The notes under the pieces were generated by a model that was given only the letters and a program-made list of their open reading frames with translations, did no database searches and was not told where the DNA came from. Shown here in pieces: positions 43,218-51,965 of a DNA stretch of 64,000 bases. The translations under genes and the position numbers were made by a program. The stretch comes from Muribaculaceae bacterium. GTDB lineage: Bacteria > Bacteroidota > Bacteroidia > Bacteroidales > Muribaculaceae. Every line of letters starts with the position of its first letter. Within the stretch, counting starts at the first letter, position 1. Location of the stretch: contig JAFYYG010000054.1 of NCBI GenBank assembly GCA_017557625.1, forward strand, positions 1 to 64,000, in the 5' to 3' direction.

Positions 43218-43598
43218 ATGAAAACTGCTTTAAACACTGCTGCGGCTCCTGCCGCTATCGGTCCTTACAGTCAGGGCATCGCTGCCCAGGGTAAAATGAT
43301 TTTCCTCTCGGGACAACTCCCCATAGATCCCGCCACGGGCGCTTTCCCCGAGGGAGGCATCAAGGAGCAGACATACCAGTCGCTGCTTAATGCTCAGGCT
43401 ATTCTCAAGAGTGCTGGCCTTGACCTATGCAACGTGGTGAAGACCACCGTACTGCTTAGCGATATCGCCAACTTTGGCCCCATGAACGAGGTGTATGCCG
43501 AATTCTTTGAACAGCCTTTCCCCGCCCGCTCGGCATTTGCCGTGAAAGACCTGCCCAAAGGCGCTCTCGTGGAGATTGAGATGATAGCCGTGGAGTAA
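43218..43598 (+). CDS. ridA: Reactive intermediate/imine deaminase RidA
   Basis: A 126-residue trimeric enzyme that hydrolyses 2-aminoacrylate and other enamines. Signatures are IGPYSQGIAAQGKMIFLSGQLPIDP at the N-terminus, NAQAILKSAGLDLCNVVKTTVLLSDI and the C-terminal FPARSAFAVKDLPKGALVEIEMIAVE with the catalytic Arg. A longer frame from 43128 would start within the -7 box and adds a spurious hydrophobic stretch; 43218 is the start. A terminator follows. Confidence 0.97.
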   Translation: MKTALNTAAAPAAIGPYSQGIAAQGKMIFLSGQLPIDPATGAFPEGGIKEQTYQSLLNAQAILKSAGLDLCNVVKTTVLLSDIANFGPMNEVYAEFFEQPFPARSAFAVKDLPKGALVEIEMIAVE

Positions 43599-43634
43599 TG
43601 CTTTTCTGCTAATCATTTGTACCGATAAAAAATA

Positions 43635-43678
43635 GTGGGTAAGTTTCTCCTATGAGTTTCTTGCCCACCTTTTTCTTT
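43635..43678 (+). terminator. Terminator after ridA
   Basis: GTGGGTAAG (43635-43643) and CTTGCCCAC (43660-43668) with one G-T pair, then CTTTTTCTTT. Confidence 0.75.
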
Positions 43679-43690
43679 ATAAGCCTCTTA

Positions 43691-44227
43691 TTACATCGAG
43701 TTTCTCTCATTATATAGCCTTAGCCGCTCTCTAACGAGTTTCTCGAGCTTGTGGCTCATCATGTTGAGGCCCGTAAGATCGATATCGGTCATTCGCTCAA
43801 ACTTCTCGTTCGCGGTGCTCACGTCCGATGTCTTGTAGATGATTCGCAGATAGGTGGTGGTGCTCTTGTCGCGGCCGCTGCCGTGAATGCGGCGATGTAA
43901 TCTGAAATCATCTATCACATCAAACGGAATCTCGTTATACTCCTCTTTCTTCCTGGACACTATAACGCTCCTGTCAGTAATCACCAAGGCGGGAATATTG
44001 CGGATGCGCTCCTTGATTATACGGCGGGAAAGCCTGAATAGGGCATAAACAGAAATCACTGCTATCAGTCCAGCAAAAAGGTATTTAGTCCATTTACCAT
44101 CCTTAACCATGAAAAGAACCACACATGCCATGGCAAGTATTATTAAGGTAAAAAGAATATACACTATCTGGCATCCTAATCGGTGTTTCAACACCACATC
44201 GCCCTCGTTAGTCACATATTTTTCCAT
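43691..44227 (-). CDS. PH-like-domain membrane protein
   Basis: A 178-residue protein from the ATG at 44227 (MEKYVTNEGDVVLKHRLG); a longer start at 44254 is less likely. Two membrane segments lie at about 21-42 and 50-67, followed by a soluble domain with LVITDRSVIVSRKKEEYNEIPFDVIDDFRL, a bacterial PH-like fold often found in STM3941-type proteins. No function is known. Confidence 0.68.
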   Translation of the reverse strand: MEKYVTNEGDVVLKHRLGCQIVYILFTLIILAMACVVLFMVKDGKWTKYLFAGLIAVISVYALFRLSRRIIKERIRNIPALVITDRSVIVSRKKEEYNEIPFDVIDDFRLHRRIHGSGRDKSTTTYLRIIYKTSDVSTANEKFERMTDIDLTGLNMMSHKLEKLVRERLRLYNERNSM

Positions 44228-44298
44228 TGATATTGATTTTAAGCAACAACGCATCTGTTCGGAGTTGAGCAGATGCGTTGTCGGTTGAATAAAAAATG

Positions 44299-44787
44299 TC
44301 AGCTTCTATATTTCTTGAACGACAGCGGCAAGTCGCCTATCGTGCAATTCAGAGTCGTGCCATCAAAACTGATGTTGGTCACCGCAAGTGTCAAATCCCA
44401 CACTTGCAGCAGCAATGCCTTGTCGGTCATCAGCCATGTGCCTGAGACGAAAATCCCCAAGCCTTTTTCGCCGTAGAGGTAGAGCCTAGTCTCACCATCC
44501 TCTTTGAAATATACCACAAAGTCGCCAGTGGCGATAATCTCCTTAACCTTTTGCAGTATTTGTATGTTTTCTTGGGTCAGTGCACCTTCCTGCTGAAGCT
44601 GTGCCACCAGCATCGCTTCAAGTTGAGCAAGAACCTGAGGATTCTTCTGATATTCCCAGGCTCCCATCAGCTGACTCTTGGGCTCATCCTTAGCTTTGTC
44701 ATCGTCGCCACATGAGGTGAAAGCCCAGCAGCAAATCATTGCCACAACGAGAACAGCCCAGCCCCAAAGTATATTTTTTCGCTTCAT
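44299..44787 (-). CDS. Lipoprotein, lipocalin-like
   Basis: A 162-residue lipoprotein (signal ending WAFTSC, lipidated Cys 26, followed by Asp residues that favour inner-face retention rules in other phyla). Segments LMGAWEY, DFVVYFKEDGETRLYL, GTWLMTDKALLLQ and ISFDGTTLNCTIGDLPLSFKKY give the strand pattern of a small lipocalin-like barrel. A TAATTTTG box is at 44813-44820. Function unknown. Confidence 0.72.
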   Translation of the reverse strand: MKRKNILWGWAVLVVAMICCWAFTSCGDDDKAKDEPKSQLMGAWEYQKNPQVLAQLEAMLVAQLQQEGALTQENIQILQKVKEIIATGDFVVYFKEDGETRLYLYGEKGLGIFVSGTWLMTDKALLLQVWDLTLAVTNISFDGTTLNCTIGDLPLSFKKYRS

Positions 44788-45038
44788 TTCAAATTACTTC
44801 GTTTTCAAGTTGCAAAATTATAACTTTTAATCGACCCCATCCTAACAAAATCATCAAAAAAACACCCACTTGTTAATAACTTTTTGGATTATGAAATCCT
44901 GCTTGATGAGGAGAACTAATTATTTATGATTTTTGCAGTATCTTAGTAAGCTGAAAACGAGTAAATGGCAATGAATACCAGTGAGACTCACATCAAAAAA
45001 ACAACTGATACACAGCAAGTCATTTTATTAGACTCACG

Positions 45039-45941
45039 TTATTTCCCGCAGAATCCGCAGCCGCGGATGACTATGCCGAGCGTCCAGCGGTTTTTGATTT
45101 CGGGGCCGAAGCCAGTTTTGAACACCGACTGTGGAGCGTAGCGGAAGTATGCGCCAATGCCTCTCCAGCTTACCATCACTATGCCGTCAACCGAGAATTT
45201 GCGCTGGTAGAGTCCGTGTGTGGTGACGCTGTAGTCGTTCACGCCATTGCTGTAGGAGGTGTGGAAATCGGCATAGAAGTTCCAATTGAAGATTGGTCCT
45301 GCGGAAATGTCCCAGTGCTTGCCCAAATACTGATTGAACAATAGCGGAAACTGCATCGACCGTACCAATAGCGAAGTGCTGAGATTCTGTGTCTCTCCAT
45401 TGAGAGGTTCAAGTCCAACTACCCCATTGTTGTTGCGGTTCCAGATGTAGGGTTTGTTCAGTCCATAATGTGCCCAGTTGAAACCCATACCAATCGAGAG
45501 TCGGGTGCGGTTGAGATTGACACCGAGTCCAACGAAGTTGAGGATACCCACTTCGGAGTGCGACCTTTTGATGATGTCACGGGTTCCAGCTTCCACACTG
45601 TTACCGCCCCAACCAAAATAAATGTCGCTCATGAACAAGTCAAAACTGCGCTTGCTGCTGTCGTTGTCACATTTTGAGAATGGATGCTCAAAGCGCAACT
45701 TGTGGTTCTCGTTCTGCTCCGAGACAAAGCCTTTGCTGCTGGGTTTTGCGCGATACTCATACTTGTAATCACTGTCTCGGTAAGCTCCGTTGACGTTGAC
45801 CACCACCTGGTCTCCATCTTCAGCAATCACTACTTGATTAGGTTTGTCAATCACTTTCACTGTGTCGATTGTGCTGGTCTCTTGCGCCAGCATAATCAGT
45901 GGCAATAAAAATATTGCCAAGAATAAAAATCTGAGATTCAT
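45039..45941 (-). CDS. Outer-membrane beta-barrel protein
   Basis: A 300-residue exported protein (signal MNLRFLFLAIFLLPLIMLAQ). After a short N-terminal region that includes KVIDKPNQVVIAEDGDQVVVNVNG it has alternating hydrophobic strands with aromatic girdles (VGILNFVGLGVNLNRTRLSIGMGFNWAHYG, PLLFNQYLG, WDISAGPIFNWNFYADFHTSY, GIGAYFRYAPQSVF), typical of PorT/OmpW-like small barrels. It ends CGFCGK rather than with a terminal aromatic residue. Role unknown. Confidence 0.78.
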   Translation of the reverse strand: MNLRFLFLAIFLLPLIMLAQETSTIDTVKVIDKPNQVVIAEDGDQVVVNVNGAYRDSDYKYEYRAKPSSKGFVSEQNENHKLRFEHPFSKCDNDSSKRSFDLFMSDIYFGWGGNSVEAGTRDIIKRSHSEVGILNFVGLGVNLNRTRLSIGMGFNWAHYGLNKPYIWNRNNNGVVGLEPLNGETQNLSTSLLVRSMQFPLLFNQYLGKHWDISAGPIFNWNFYADFHTSYSNGVNDYSVTTHGLYQRKFSVDGIVMVSWRGIGAYFRYAPQSVFKTGFGPEIKNRWTLGIVIRGCGFCGK

Positions 45942-46047
45942 AGTTTTATAGATTTTAATTTAGTGTTTTTTTTATTTTTTTCTAAAAATTCTAGATAGTC
46001 TAGATTCAGAATCTAGGACTTTATACTTTGTACTTACTACTTAACAC

Positions 46048-46248
46048 TTATTCCCTGTATTCCAATATGTCGCCTGGGGTGCAGTCGAGGGCGCGGCAGA
46101 TGGCGTCGAGCGTTGACAGGCGCACCGCTTTCGCCTTGCCGTTCTTCAGGATGGAGAGGTTGGCGAGAGTGATGCCCACCTTCTCGCTGAGCTCGTTAAG
46201 CGACATTTTGCGCTTAGCCATCATCACATCAAGATTTACTACTATCAT
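46048..46248 (-). CDS. Xre-family HTH regulator, small
   Basis: A 66-residue single-domain regulator: MMAKRKMSLNELSEKVGITLANLSILKNGKAKAVRLSTLDAICRALDCTPGDILEY is a complete Xre helix-turn-helix (YozG type). It lies 18 bases after the DUF2975 gene, a pairing common across bacteria, and probably controls that operon. The sequence TCTAGATAGTCTAGATTCAGAATCTAG lies just downstream at about 45987-46014. Confidence 0.93.
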   Translation of the reverse strand: MIVVNLDVMMAKRKMSLNELSEKVGITLANLSILKNGKAKAVRLSTLDAICRALDCTPGDILEYRE

Positions 46249-46266
46249 AATTCTCAGTGAGTTAAG

Positions 46267-46746
46267 TTAGATGGTTAGTTTCTGTTCCTCGGCAACGTCG
46301 TAAGCAATCTTGTAGAGGAATGCAATGATTAGTGCAACCAGCGGATAAAGGAAGAAATTGTCAGTGAGCACCACTTCGCCATGTTCGCTTGTGGAGCATA
46401 CGATGCTCATGTTATCACTCAGGAAAGAGTAGATAGGTAGCACGCACACCATTATCCAAAGCAGTGTCACGTTGGCACGGTTAAAGATGGTGCCGTCTTT
46501 TAAATACCTTAGTATATTAATAATAAAGGCGGCAAAGAGACCTGCCATGGTGAGTAAAGCGATGCGGTGAACGATGAACATCGTCAGCTTCAGCCCAATC
46601 ATTGGCGAGTCCCAGTGAATCACTCCTTCGCCAGTACCATTGGTTAGCACAAAATAAGACTGGATGCCGTAAAATATCACCCACAATGGGATGAGCGCCA
46701 GCATCACGTAACATACGATTTTCAGAAATTTGACTGTTTTATTCAT
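46267..46746 (-). CDS. DUF2975 membrane protein
   Basis: A 159-residue membrane protein with four predicted segments (about 8-28, 50-78, 92-110, 130-150) matching DUF2975. It is first in a two-gene operon with the Xre regulator. The promoter is probably TATCTTTG at 46780-46787. DUF2975-Xre pairs are widespread but have no assigned function. Confidence 0.88.
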   Translation of the reverse strand: MNKTVKFLKIVCYVMLALIPLWVIFYGIQSYFVLTNGTGEGVIHWDSPMIGLKLTMFIVHRIALLTMAGLFAAFIINILRYLKDGTIFNRANVTLLWIMVCVLPIYSFLSDNMSIVCSTSEHGEVVLTDNFFLYPLVALIIAFLYKIAYDVAEEQKLTI

Positions 46747-46779
46747 GACGAAATAAGATTAAAAGATTGATTTCGCTGG

Positions 46780-46787
46780 CAAAGATA
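46780..46787 (-). promoter_or_regulatory. -7 box of the DUF2975-Xre operon
   Basis: Minus strand TATCTTTG; leader about 30 bases. Confidence 0.5.
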
Positions 46788-46852
46788 TAATCAATTTATC
46801 GAAAAACGATAAAAATATCTCGTTTTTTAATAATTTTTAATCATTTCACAGA

Positions 46853-46893
46853 AAAAATCGGCAAAAGGGGTCGGTTCTCTTTTGCCGATTTTT
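46853..46893. terminator. Bidirectional terminator-like hairpin in a divergent promoter region
   Basis: Perfect 15-bp stem AAAAATCGGCAAAAG (46853-46867) and CTTTTGCCGATTTTT (46879-46893), with T runs on both strands. It lies between two divergent genes, where there is no obvious transcript to end. Confidence 0.8.
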
Positions 46894-46999
46894 CTGGCAC
46901 GCCAGATTCCTACATTGACCATAGAAATCAAGCATTTGAATTTTGACCCAGCTATCACATCTTTCCCAAACACTATTTTTTTAAATGAAAGAATAACTT

Positions 47000-47031
47000 T
47001 TTGCAATTATTGCATTATTGTATTACCTTTG
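47000..47031 (+). promoter_or_regulatory. Promoter of the BspA gene at 47060
   Basis: TTTG (47000-47003), 20-base spacer, TACCTTTG (47024-47031). Confidence 0.7.
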
Positions 47032-47059
47032 CGATGTTTTTATTCAAACCATTACAAAC

Positions 47060-48064
47060 ATGAAAAAAGTATTATTCAAAAAGAGCATGATGTTATGCGT
47101 CATGATGTTGGCGGCATATTGTGTGAATGCAACGGCACAAAACTTCACAGTTAACGGGATTAATTATTCCATTAACTACGACTATATGACGGTAACTGTT
47201 GGAGAAAACGAAAATGTACAGGGCATACTAAATATCCCCGAAACTGTTACTTATAACGAAAAGAATTATCCTGTGACTAAGATTGGAGAATCTGCCTTCA
47301 AGGATTGCAGTGGCTTGACTCAGGTGAATATTCCTAATTCCGTGACTGAGATTGATGTATTAGCCTTCTATGGTTGCAGTGGCTTGACTCAGGTGAATAT
47401 TCCCAATTCCGTGACTGAGATTGGAGATGGAGCTTTCAGGTATTGCAATGGATTGATTCAGGTTAGTTTTTCCAATTCAGTGACTAAGATAGGGGTATTA
47501 GCCTTCTCTTGCTGTAGTGGTTTGACAGAGGTGACAATTCCCAATTCCGTGACTAAGATTGGAGATGGTGCTTTCATGTATTGCAATGGATTGACTCAAG
47601 TGACAATTCCCAGTTCAGTGACTAAGATTGGAATTGGAGCTTTCGTTGACTGCAGTGGATTGACTTCAATTTCTGTAGCGAACGATAATCCAAATTATGA
47701 CTCCAGAAACAATTGCAACGCAATTATTGAAACTAAAACGAATACCCTAATCGCAGGTTGTAAAAGCACTGTTATTCCCAATTCAGTGACAAAGATTGGT
47801 GAATGTGCTTTTACTGGTTGCAGTGGATTGACTCAAGTGACAATTCCCAATTCAGTGACTATGATTGGAATTGGAGCTTTCGCTGATTGCAGTGGTTTGA
47901 CTCAGGTGACAATTCCCAATTCAGTGACTAAGATTGGACTCTATGCATTCAAACATTGCAGTGGATTGACTCAAGTTACTGCACCGAAATGGCTTGCTCG
48001 CGATAAAAAAGAAATTGAGAGCGTTTTCCCCGATTTTAAAGGTACCGTAAAGGTGAATAAGTGA
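47060..48064 (+). CDS. BspA-type leucine-rich-repeat surface protein
   Basis: A 334-residue secreted protein. The ATG at 47060 starts a signal peptide (MKKVLFKKSMMLCVMMLAAYCVNATAQ); the longer frame from 47018 begins inside the promoter. A head domain (NFTVNGINYSINYDYMTVTVGENE) is followed by LRR_5 units AFxxCSGLTQVTIPNSVTKIG. One unit is interrupted by a non-repeat insert (SVANDNPNYDSRNNCNAIIETKTNTLIAGC) of the kind common in BspA-like proteins. The end is basic (KWLARDKKEIESVFPDFKGTVKVNK). Ligand unknown. Confidence 0.93.
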   Translation: MKKVLFKKSMMLCVMMLAAYCVNATAQNFTVNGINYSINYDYMTVTVGENENVQGILNIPETVTYNEKNYPVTKIGESAFKDCSGLTQVNIPNSVTEIDVLAFYGCSGLTQVNIPNSVTEIGDGAFRYCNGLIQVSFSNSVTKIGVLAFSCCSGLTEVTIPNSVTKIGDGAFMYCNGLTQVTIPSSVTKIGIGAFVDCSGLTSISVANDNPNYDSRNNCNAIIETKTNTLIAGCKSTVIPNSVTKIGECAFTGCSGLTQVTIPNSVTMIGIGAFADCSGLTQVTIPNSVTKIGLYAFKHCSGLTQVTAPKWLARDKKEIESVFPDFKGTVKVNK

Positions 48065-48129
48065 CAGCAACGCAAAAACAAATAAATCAAAACGCAAATC
48101 CCACAGACGCTGAAAGAGCACAATAATAA

Positions 48130-48172
48130 AAACCAATCGACACCTGCGGCATATGCCTCGGATGTCGATTGA
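48130..48172 (-). terminator. Terminator after glnA
   Basis: CAATCGACA (48134-48142) pairs with TGTCGATTG (48163-48171) around an inner GGCATATGCC; on the minus strand it is followed by GGTTTTTATTATT. Confidence 0.75.
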
Positions 48173-48193
48173 TTTATGTTGCCGCTGTGGGGG

Positions 48194-49699
48194 TTATCCG
48201 CAGTGGAAGTAGGTGTCAACGAGTTTCTTGATGGCTTTGTGGTTGCTGCTGATGTCGGCGCGCAGGGTGGTGTCGTTGAAGGCACGCAGCTGTGCGATGA
48301 TGCCGTCAATCATGGCTGGGCTGAACACTTCGTGCTGTTCATAAACGGCGCGCTGCTTCTCGAGGCAGTCGGCGCTTGCCACGCAGCTGTCGGGGAGCTG
48401 GTCAAGACTGTTGAGACGGTCTTCGTTCTCCTTGTCGTGGATATTTACGTTTACGTAGGTCTTCTCGGCAACCTCGAGGGCGTTAGGCATCTCAAAGCCG
48501 TGGCGGCAGGCTACGCAGAGTCCGGCGAGCAGCTGATAGAGGTCGGCACTGCCGTCGGGCGAGCGCATCTCCACGGTCTGCTTGATGCTGGTGTCGCGCT
48601 TGCTGTCGGTCTCCTGTGGATTAGCCAGGTGGCACATGTCGGCATCGGCGTTCCATCCCAGAGGCACACGCACGAGCACCGAGCGGTTGCGGTCACCCCA
48701 GCACACGTTGGTAGGAGCCTCTTGATGGGGAACCAGGCGGAAGTAAGATGTCGGGTTCTTGTTGCCGAATGCGGTGATACTTGGTGCCAGGTCCATCATG
48801 CCGGCGATAGCCTTGCGGGCCACCTCGCTGAGCACTGCGCCGTCGAGCATCTGGTTCTTGCCGTCCTTCATCAGGCGCATGTGGATGTGGAGTCCCGAAC
48901 CAGCCTTTCCAACGGTAATCTTGGGTGCGAAGGTCACGTCAAGACCCAGCTGGTAAGCAAGGTTGCGGATGACCCACTTGGCGAGCATCAACTGGTCGGC
49001 AGCCTCCTCGGCGGGCACGGGCAGGAACTCTATCTCGTTCTGCTCATAGAGTTTGCCGTCTTGAGTGAAGTTGCCCACCTCGCTGTGGCCGTATTTGATC
49101 TGTCCACCTGTCTGAGCTATGTATTTCATGCACAATTGGCGGAAGTCGTTATACTTAGCATAGGGAGCGCTCTCGTGGTATCCGCGCTGGTCGATGGCGG
49201 GGAAGGCCTCATCATCGTTGTCGATAACGTAGTATTCCAGCTCGCCCATTGCTTGGAACTCCATGCCAGTAACTTCCTTGAAGGCGCGGCATGCCTTGGC
49301 GAGGGTCTGCTCAGGAGAGCTGGCGAGAGGGTTGCCGTCCTTGTCGAAATAGGAGCACAGCATGCACAGTGTGGGAATCTCGGCAAAGGGGTGAACAAAA
49401 GCTGTGGAGTAGCGAGGCATCACATAGAGGTCGCTGCTGCCAGCTTGGATGAACGAGAACAGGCTCGAGCCGTCAACACGCTCACCGCAGGTGAGGATAG
49501 TGTCGAGGTAGTCGAGGTCGGTTATAACGAAGTTCAAAGTCTTGAGCTTGCCGTCGCCACCGGGGTACATGAAGTTGACCATCTCGATGTCGTTCTCGAT
49601 GACAAAGCGCACGATGTCGGCCTTGGTAAACTCTTCTTTAGGCTTTTGCAGAAATGCAATCAGTTCATTGGCGTTGAACGCCAAAGCGTCGTTGTTCAT
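48194..49699 (-). CDS. glnA: Glutamine synthetase
   Basis: A 501-residue enzyme that makes glutamine from glutamate and ammonia with ATP. Family segments in order: RVDGSSLFSF (about 75), MGELEYYVIDN, GQIKYGHSEVGNF...YEQNEIEF (metal ligands), GKAGSGLHIHM, NPTSYFRLVPHQEAPTNVCWGDRNRSVLVRVPLGW and VEMRSPDGSADLYQLLAGL. The length and sequence place it in GS type I-like, non-class-III. The adenylylation motif KNLY-type is not visible. It is a single-gene unit with promoter TATCTTTG at 49755-49762. Confidence 0.96.
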   Translation of the reverse strand: MNNDALAFNANELIAFLQKPKEEFTKADIVRFVIENDIEMVNFMYPGGDGKLKTLNFVITDLDYLDTILTCGERVDGSSLFSFIQAGSSDLYVMPRYSTAFVHPFAEIPTLCMLCSYFDKDGNPLASSPEQTLAKACRAFKEVTGMEFQAMGELEYYVIDNDDEAFPAIDQRGYHESAPYAKYNDFRQLCMKYIAQTGGQIKYGHSEVGNFTQDGKLYEQNEIEFLPVPAEEAADQLMLAKWVIRNLAYQLGLDVTFAPKITVGKAGSGLHIHMRLMKDGKNQMLDGAVLSEVARKAIAGMMDLAPSITAFGNKNPTSYFRLVPHQEAPTNVCWGDRNRSVLVRVPLGWNADADMCHLANPQETDSKRDTSIKQTVEMRSPDGSADLYQLLAGLCVACRHGFEMPNALEVAEKTYVNVNIHDKENEDRLNSLDQLPDSCVASADCLEKQRAVYEQHEVFSPAMIDGIIAQLRAFNDTTLRADISSNHKAIKKLVDTYFHCG

Positions 49700-49754
49700 A
49701 ATTTAGTTTCTTGTTTTATAAGTTGTTAATAGTGTATTGTGTCGATTTTTTTGA

Positions 49755-49762
49755 CAAAGATA
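49755..49762 (-). promoter_or_regulatory. -7 box of glnA
   Basis: Minus strand TATCTTTG, about 55 bases before the start at 49699. Confidence 0.5.
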
Positions 49763-49917
49763 CAAAAAAAACTGATAACACTACTTTTGCCACCGCTTTT
49801 TAACAAGATTTGTGCATTTCCACATCAATGAGGCCGCAGTTTATGACACACGAATTAAAACTAAAAACCTTGAATCATCATTTATTGTCATGAAAAATCA
49901 GAAAACTTGCAACTTTT

Positions 49918-49949
49918 TTTGCTTGACTTAGATATTTGTCTTACTTTTG
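49918..49949 (+). promoter_or_regulatory. Promoter of zinc-ribbon gene 1
   Basis: TTTG (49918-49921), 20-base spacer, TACTTTTG (49942-49949); ATG at 49988. Confidence 0.65.
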
Positions 49950-49987
49950 CAAAGAAAAACAGGAATTACTAAAAACAAAACTTGTAT

Positions 49988-51307
49988 ATGAGTAAAATCA
50001 CATGCCCCAGATGTGGAAATACTGTGCCCGAAGGCTCTGCTTTTTGCAACCAATGTGGCAGCAGGATTGAGCCCGAAGAAATCGGCAGCGACAACCATTA
50101 CGACCTCGATGACAACTGGTCGAAAGTACAAACGAGCAAGCTGGACCAGCGTCAAAACCGCAAGAGAAATGACAGCAAAGCAAAAAAATATACTATCTAT
50201 GCCCTCATTGCTCTTGCTACAATAGGTTTCTGCACTTTAGTATATTGCACCAAATGCTCCAAAAACGCCAGAGATAATGCGCCTCTAAGCACCATTGACG
50301 AGAGTGCCGCCGCTTGCGCCGACACCCTTCAGCGCGCCCTCAACGACTACAACTATGTGGGCGATGGAGCACGCATCGTCTATGCTGCAAGAGTCACTGG
50401 CTCACAGCCTGGTGTCAACGACATCATTGTAGGTATCACACAAAAGACAGGCGAGTTCTACAAAATCTATAAGCTCGTCAAGAAAGAAGGCAAGTGGACT
50501 ATCGACCCCGAGAACGTCAAGCAGATCTCCACTGCCGGCTACGACGTGACCTTCGACCAAGACAAGATGATGGCGGGACGAGACATCATCCCGCAGGTAA
50601 CAGATATCGGCGGAAAGAAATATTTCTTCTATGCTTTCATGCAGACTCCCAAGGGCGACCAGAGCAAAGCACAAGTGGTGCTGAACATGTATGACGTGGA
50701 GACACGCGCCATCACCGTTGCAACCTATGAAGGAGAATTCCAGAACATCAACAGTGAGAGAGTTATTGTCTGCAATCCCGCACCTGGCAATAGCGAAGTG
50801 GTGAAATGGATGAACGACACAGCACGCAACTTCATTCGCATCATCCGCTTCAAGGGCGAGGAGCAACCTGCCGAGGAGCAGAAACAAGAAGAGGAGAAAC
50901 CTGTTGAAGAGGTTAAACAAGAAGAGGAAAAAAAGCCAGAACAGGAATCCGACAACTCGGCAGTAATCCAGCAACAAGACGTGGACAACCCAATGTTTAA
51001 ATTGGAAGATGTTACTAAGTCGGTACATGCAGGTGTATTCGATGTACATTTGCTCAAAGACGGCAGCGTTGTTTGTTATAATAAGAGCACTAAACAGAAC
51101 ACCAAGATTCACAGTGGTGGGGCTAAGGACATAGGATTCTATGATGTAGCAAACTGCATCATCAGCATTCGCAACAACGATGACACTCGCAAACGCGTAA
51201 ACCTCAACACTGGACAGATTGTGAATGTCAACGACGCTCCTGCTCCTCAACCAAAAGAGGAGAAAAAAGAAGATAAGAAGGAAGAAGGTGGAACAACGAC
51301 ACCATAA
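49988..51307 (+). CDS. Zinc-ribbon membrane protein, paralogue 1
   Basis: A 439-residue protein. An N-terminal zinc ribbon (CPRCGNTVPEGSAFCNQCG; Cys 6, 9, 20, 23) faces the cytosol. One membrane helix follows at about 75-92 (YTIYALIALATIGFCTLVYC). The extracytoplasmic part has a conserved domain (DYNYVGDGARIVYAARV ... VLNMYDVETRAI), a Glu/Lys/Pro/Gln linker (about 300-330), and a small second domain (MFKLEDVTKSVHAGVFDVHLLKDGSVVCYNKSTKQNTKIHSGGAKDIGFYDVANCIISIRNN), then a Lys/Glu tail ending EEGGTTTP. Start at 49988; the upstream TTG is not credible. Closely duplicated at 51966. Function unknown. Confidence 0.85.
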   Translation: MSKITCPRCGNTVPEGSAFCNQCGSRIEPEEIGSDNHYDLDDNWSKVQTSKLDQRQNRKRNDSKAKKYTIYALIALATIGFCTLVYCTKCSKNARDNAPLSTIDESAAACADTLQRALNDYNYVGDGARIVYAARVTGSQPGVNDIIVGITQKTGEFYKIYKLVKKEGKWTIDPENVKQISTAGYDVTFDQDKMMAGRDIIPQVTDIGGKKYFFYAFMQTPKGDQSKAQVVLNMYDVETRAITVATYEGEFQNINSERVIVCNPAPGNSEVVKWMNDTARNFIRIIRFKGEEQPAEEQKQEEEKPVEEVKQEEEKKPEQESDNSAVIQQQDVDNPMFKLEDVTKSVHAGVFDVHLLKDGSVVCYNKSTKQNTKIHSGGAKDIGFYDVANCIISIRNNDDTRKRVNLNTGQIVNVNDAPAPQPKEEKKEDKKEEGGTTTP

Positions 51308-51309
51308 TC

Positions 51310-51750
51310 ATGGATTACATTCTTCTTAGCACAATACTGGCACGCGGCGAGAAAAGCATCTCACCGCGTGCTTTATACAGGCTCCAGCAGCCACTGGTAG
51401 AGGAGCTAATACAATGGCGAGACAGCGGCAGCACCGGGCAGAAGCTCACAGAGCAGTCTATCGAGATTAGCAGCAACGAGAAACAAATCAGGCTCCTTGA
51501 CGCCAGCAGCGACGAGGCACAGAATATTGTGAATTACGGCAGTATCCTGCTCGCAGCCATCGACCACAGCACGCTGCGCGACAAGCGGCTGCGGCGTATC
51601 GCCGAGCAGTGCGCCCGCGGCGAAGTCGCAAACCTCGAGACTCTACACCTCATGCTCGAGCGCATGGTGAGTAGTACCATCTACCGCCTCCTGCTCGCCG
51701 TCATCCTCACAGGAATCGCCATCCTCGCCACATATCAAATTTTGCATTAA
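51310..51750 (+). CDS. Unknown protein with C-terminal membrane anchor
   Basis: A 146-residue protein starting two bases after the preceding stop. The first 20 codons include a long hairpin sequence (encoding ILARGEKSISPRAL) that recurs twice downstream outside genes. The C-terminus has one hydrophobic segment (IYRLLLAVILTGIAILATYQIL), suggesting a tail-anchored membrane protein; the middle is helical and charged. I do not recognise the family. It is probably translated with zinc-ribbon gene 1. Confidence 0.6.
   Translation: MDYILLSTILARGEKSISPRALYRLQQPLVEELIQWRDSGSTGQKLTEQSIEISSNEKQIRLLDASSDEAQNIVNYGSILLAAIDHSTLRDKRLRRIAEQCARGEVANLETLHLMLERMVSSTIYRLLLAVILTGIAILATYQILH
51340..51371 (+). repeat. 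Hairpin copy 1 (inside the 51310 gene)
   Basis: GCACGCGGCGAGA, loop AAAGCA, TCTCACCGCGTGC, one mismatch. See copies at 51833 and 53288. Confidence 0.85.
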
Positions 51751-51785
51751 AACAAACTTTTGTGTTGACTATAAAAAAAAATCAC

Positions 51786-51793
51786 TATCTTTG
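51786..51793 (+). promoter_or_regulatory. -7 box of zinc-ribbon gene 2
   Basis: TATCTTTG, with TTG at 51765-51767 (spacer 18). Transcription would start just before hairpin copy 2, giving a leader of about 165 bases. Confidence 0.5.
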
Positions 51794-51811
51794 TGTGTTG
51801 AAATATAATAC

Positions 51812-51864
51812 ACTCTTCTTAGCACAATACTGGCACACGGCGAGATGCTTTTCTCGCCGCGTGC
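51812..51864 (+). pseudogene. Decayed 5' end of a 51310-like gene, with hairpin copy 2 in reversed loop orientation
   Basis: CTTCTTAGCACAATACTGG matches the start of the 51310 gene, then GCACACGGCGAGA (51833-51845), loop TGCTTT, TCTCGCCGCGTGC (51852-51864). The loop is the reverse complement of AAAGCA in copies 1 and 3. No start codon or ORF remains. An AT-rich tail (AATAAGAGAAAACCAA...) shared with 53320-53385 follows. Confidence 0.7.
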
Positions 51865-51965
51865 AAAAAATAAGAGAAAACCAATTACCTTTTAAATAAT
51901 TAATGATATAGAAGAAACGAGATTATTAAGTTCTATTTTTTCAACATATTTTATATTAATTAATT

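Noticed and set aside
48176..49729. 517-codon frame opposite glnA
   Set aside because: Antisense shadow of the conserved glutamine synthetase gene with typical His/Val-rich composition.
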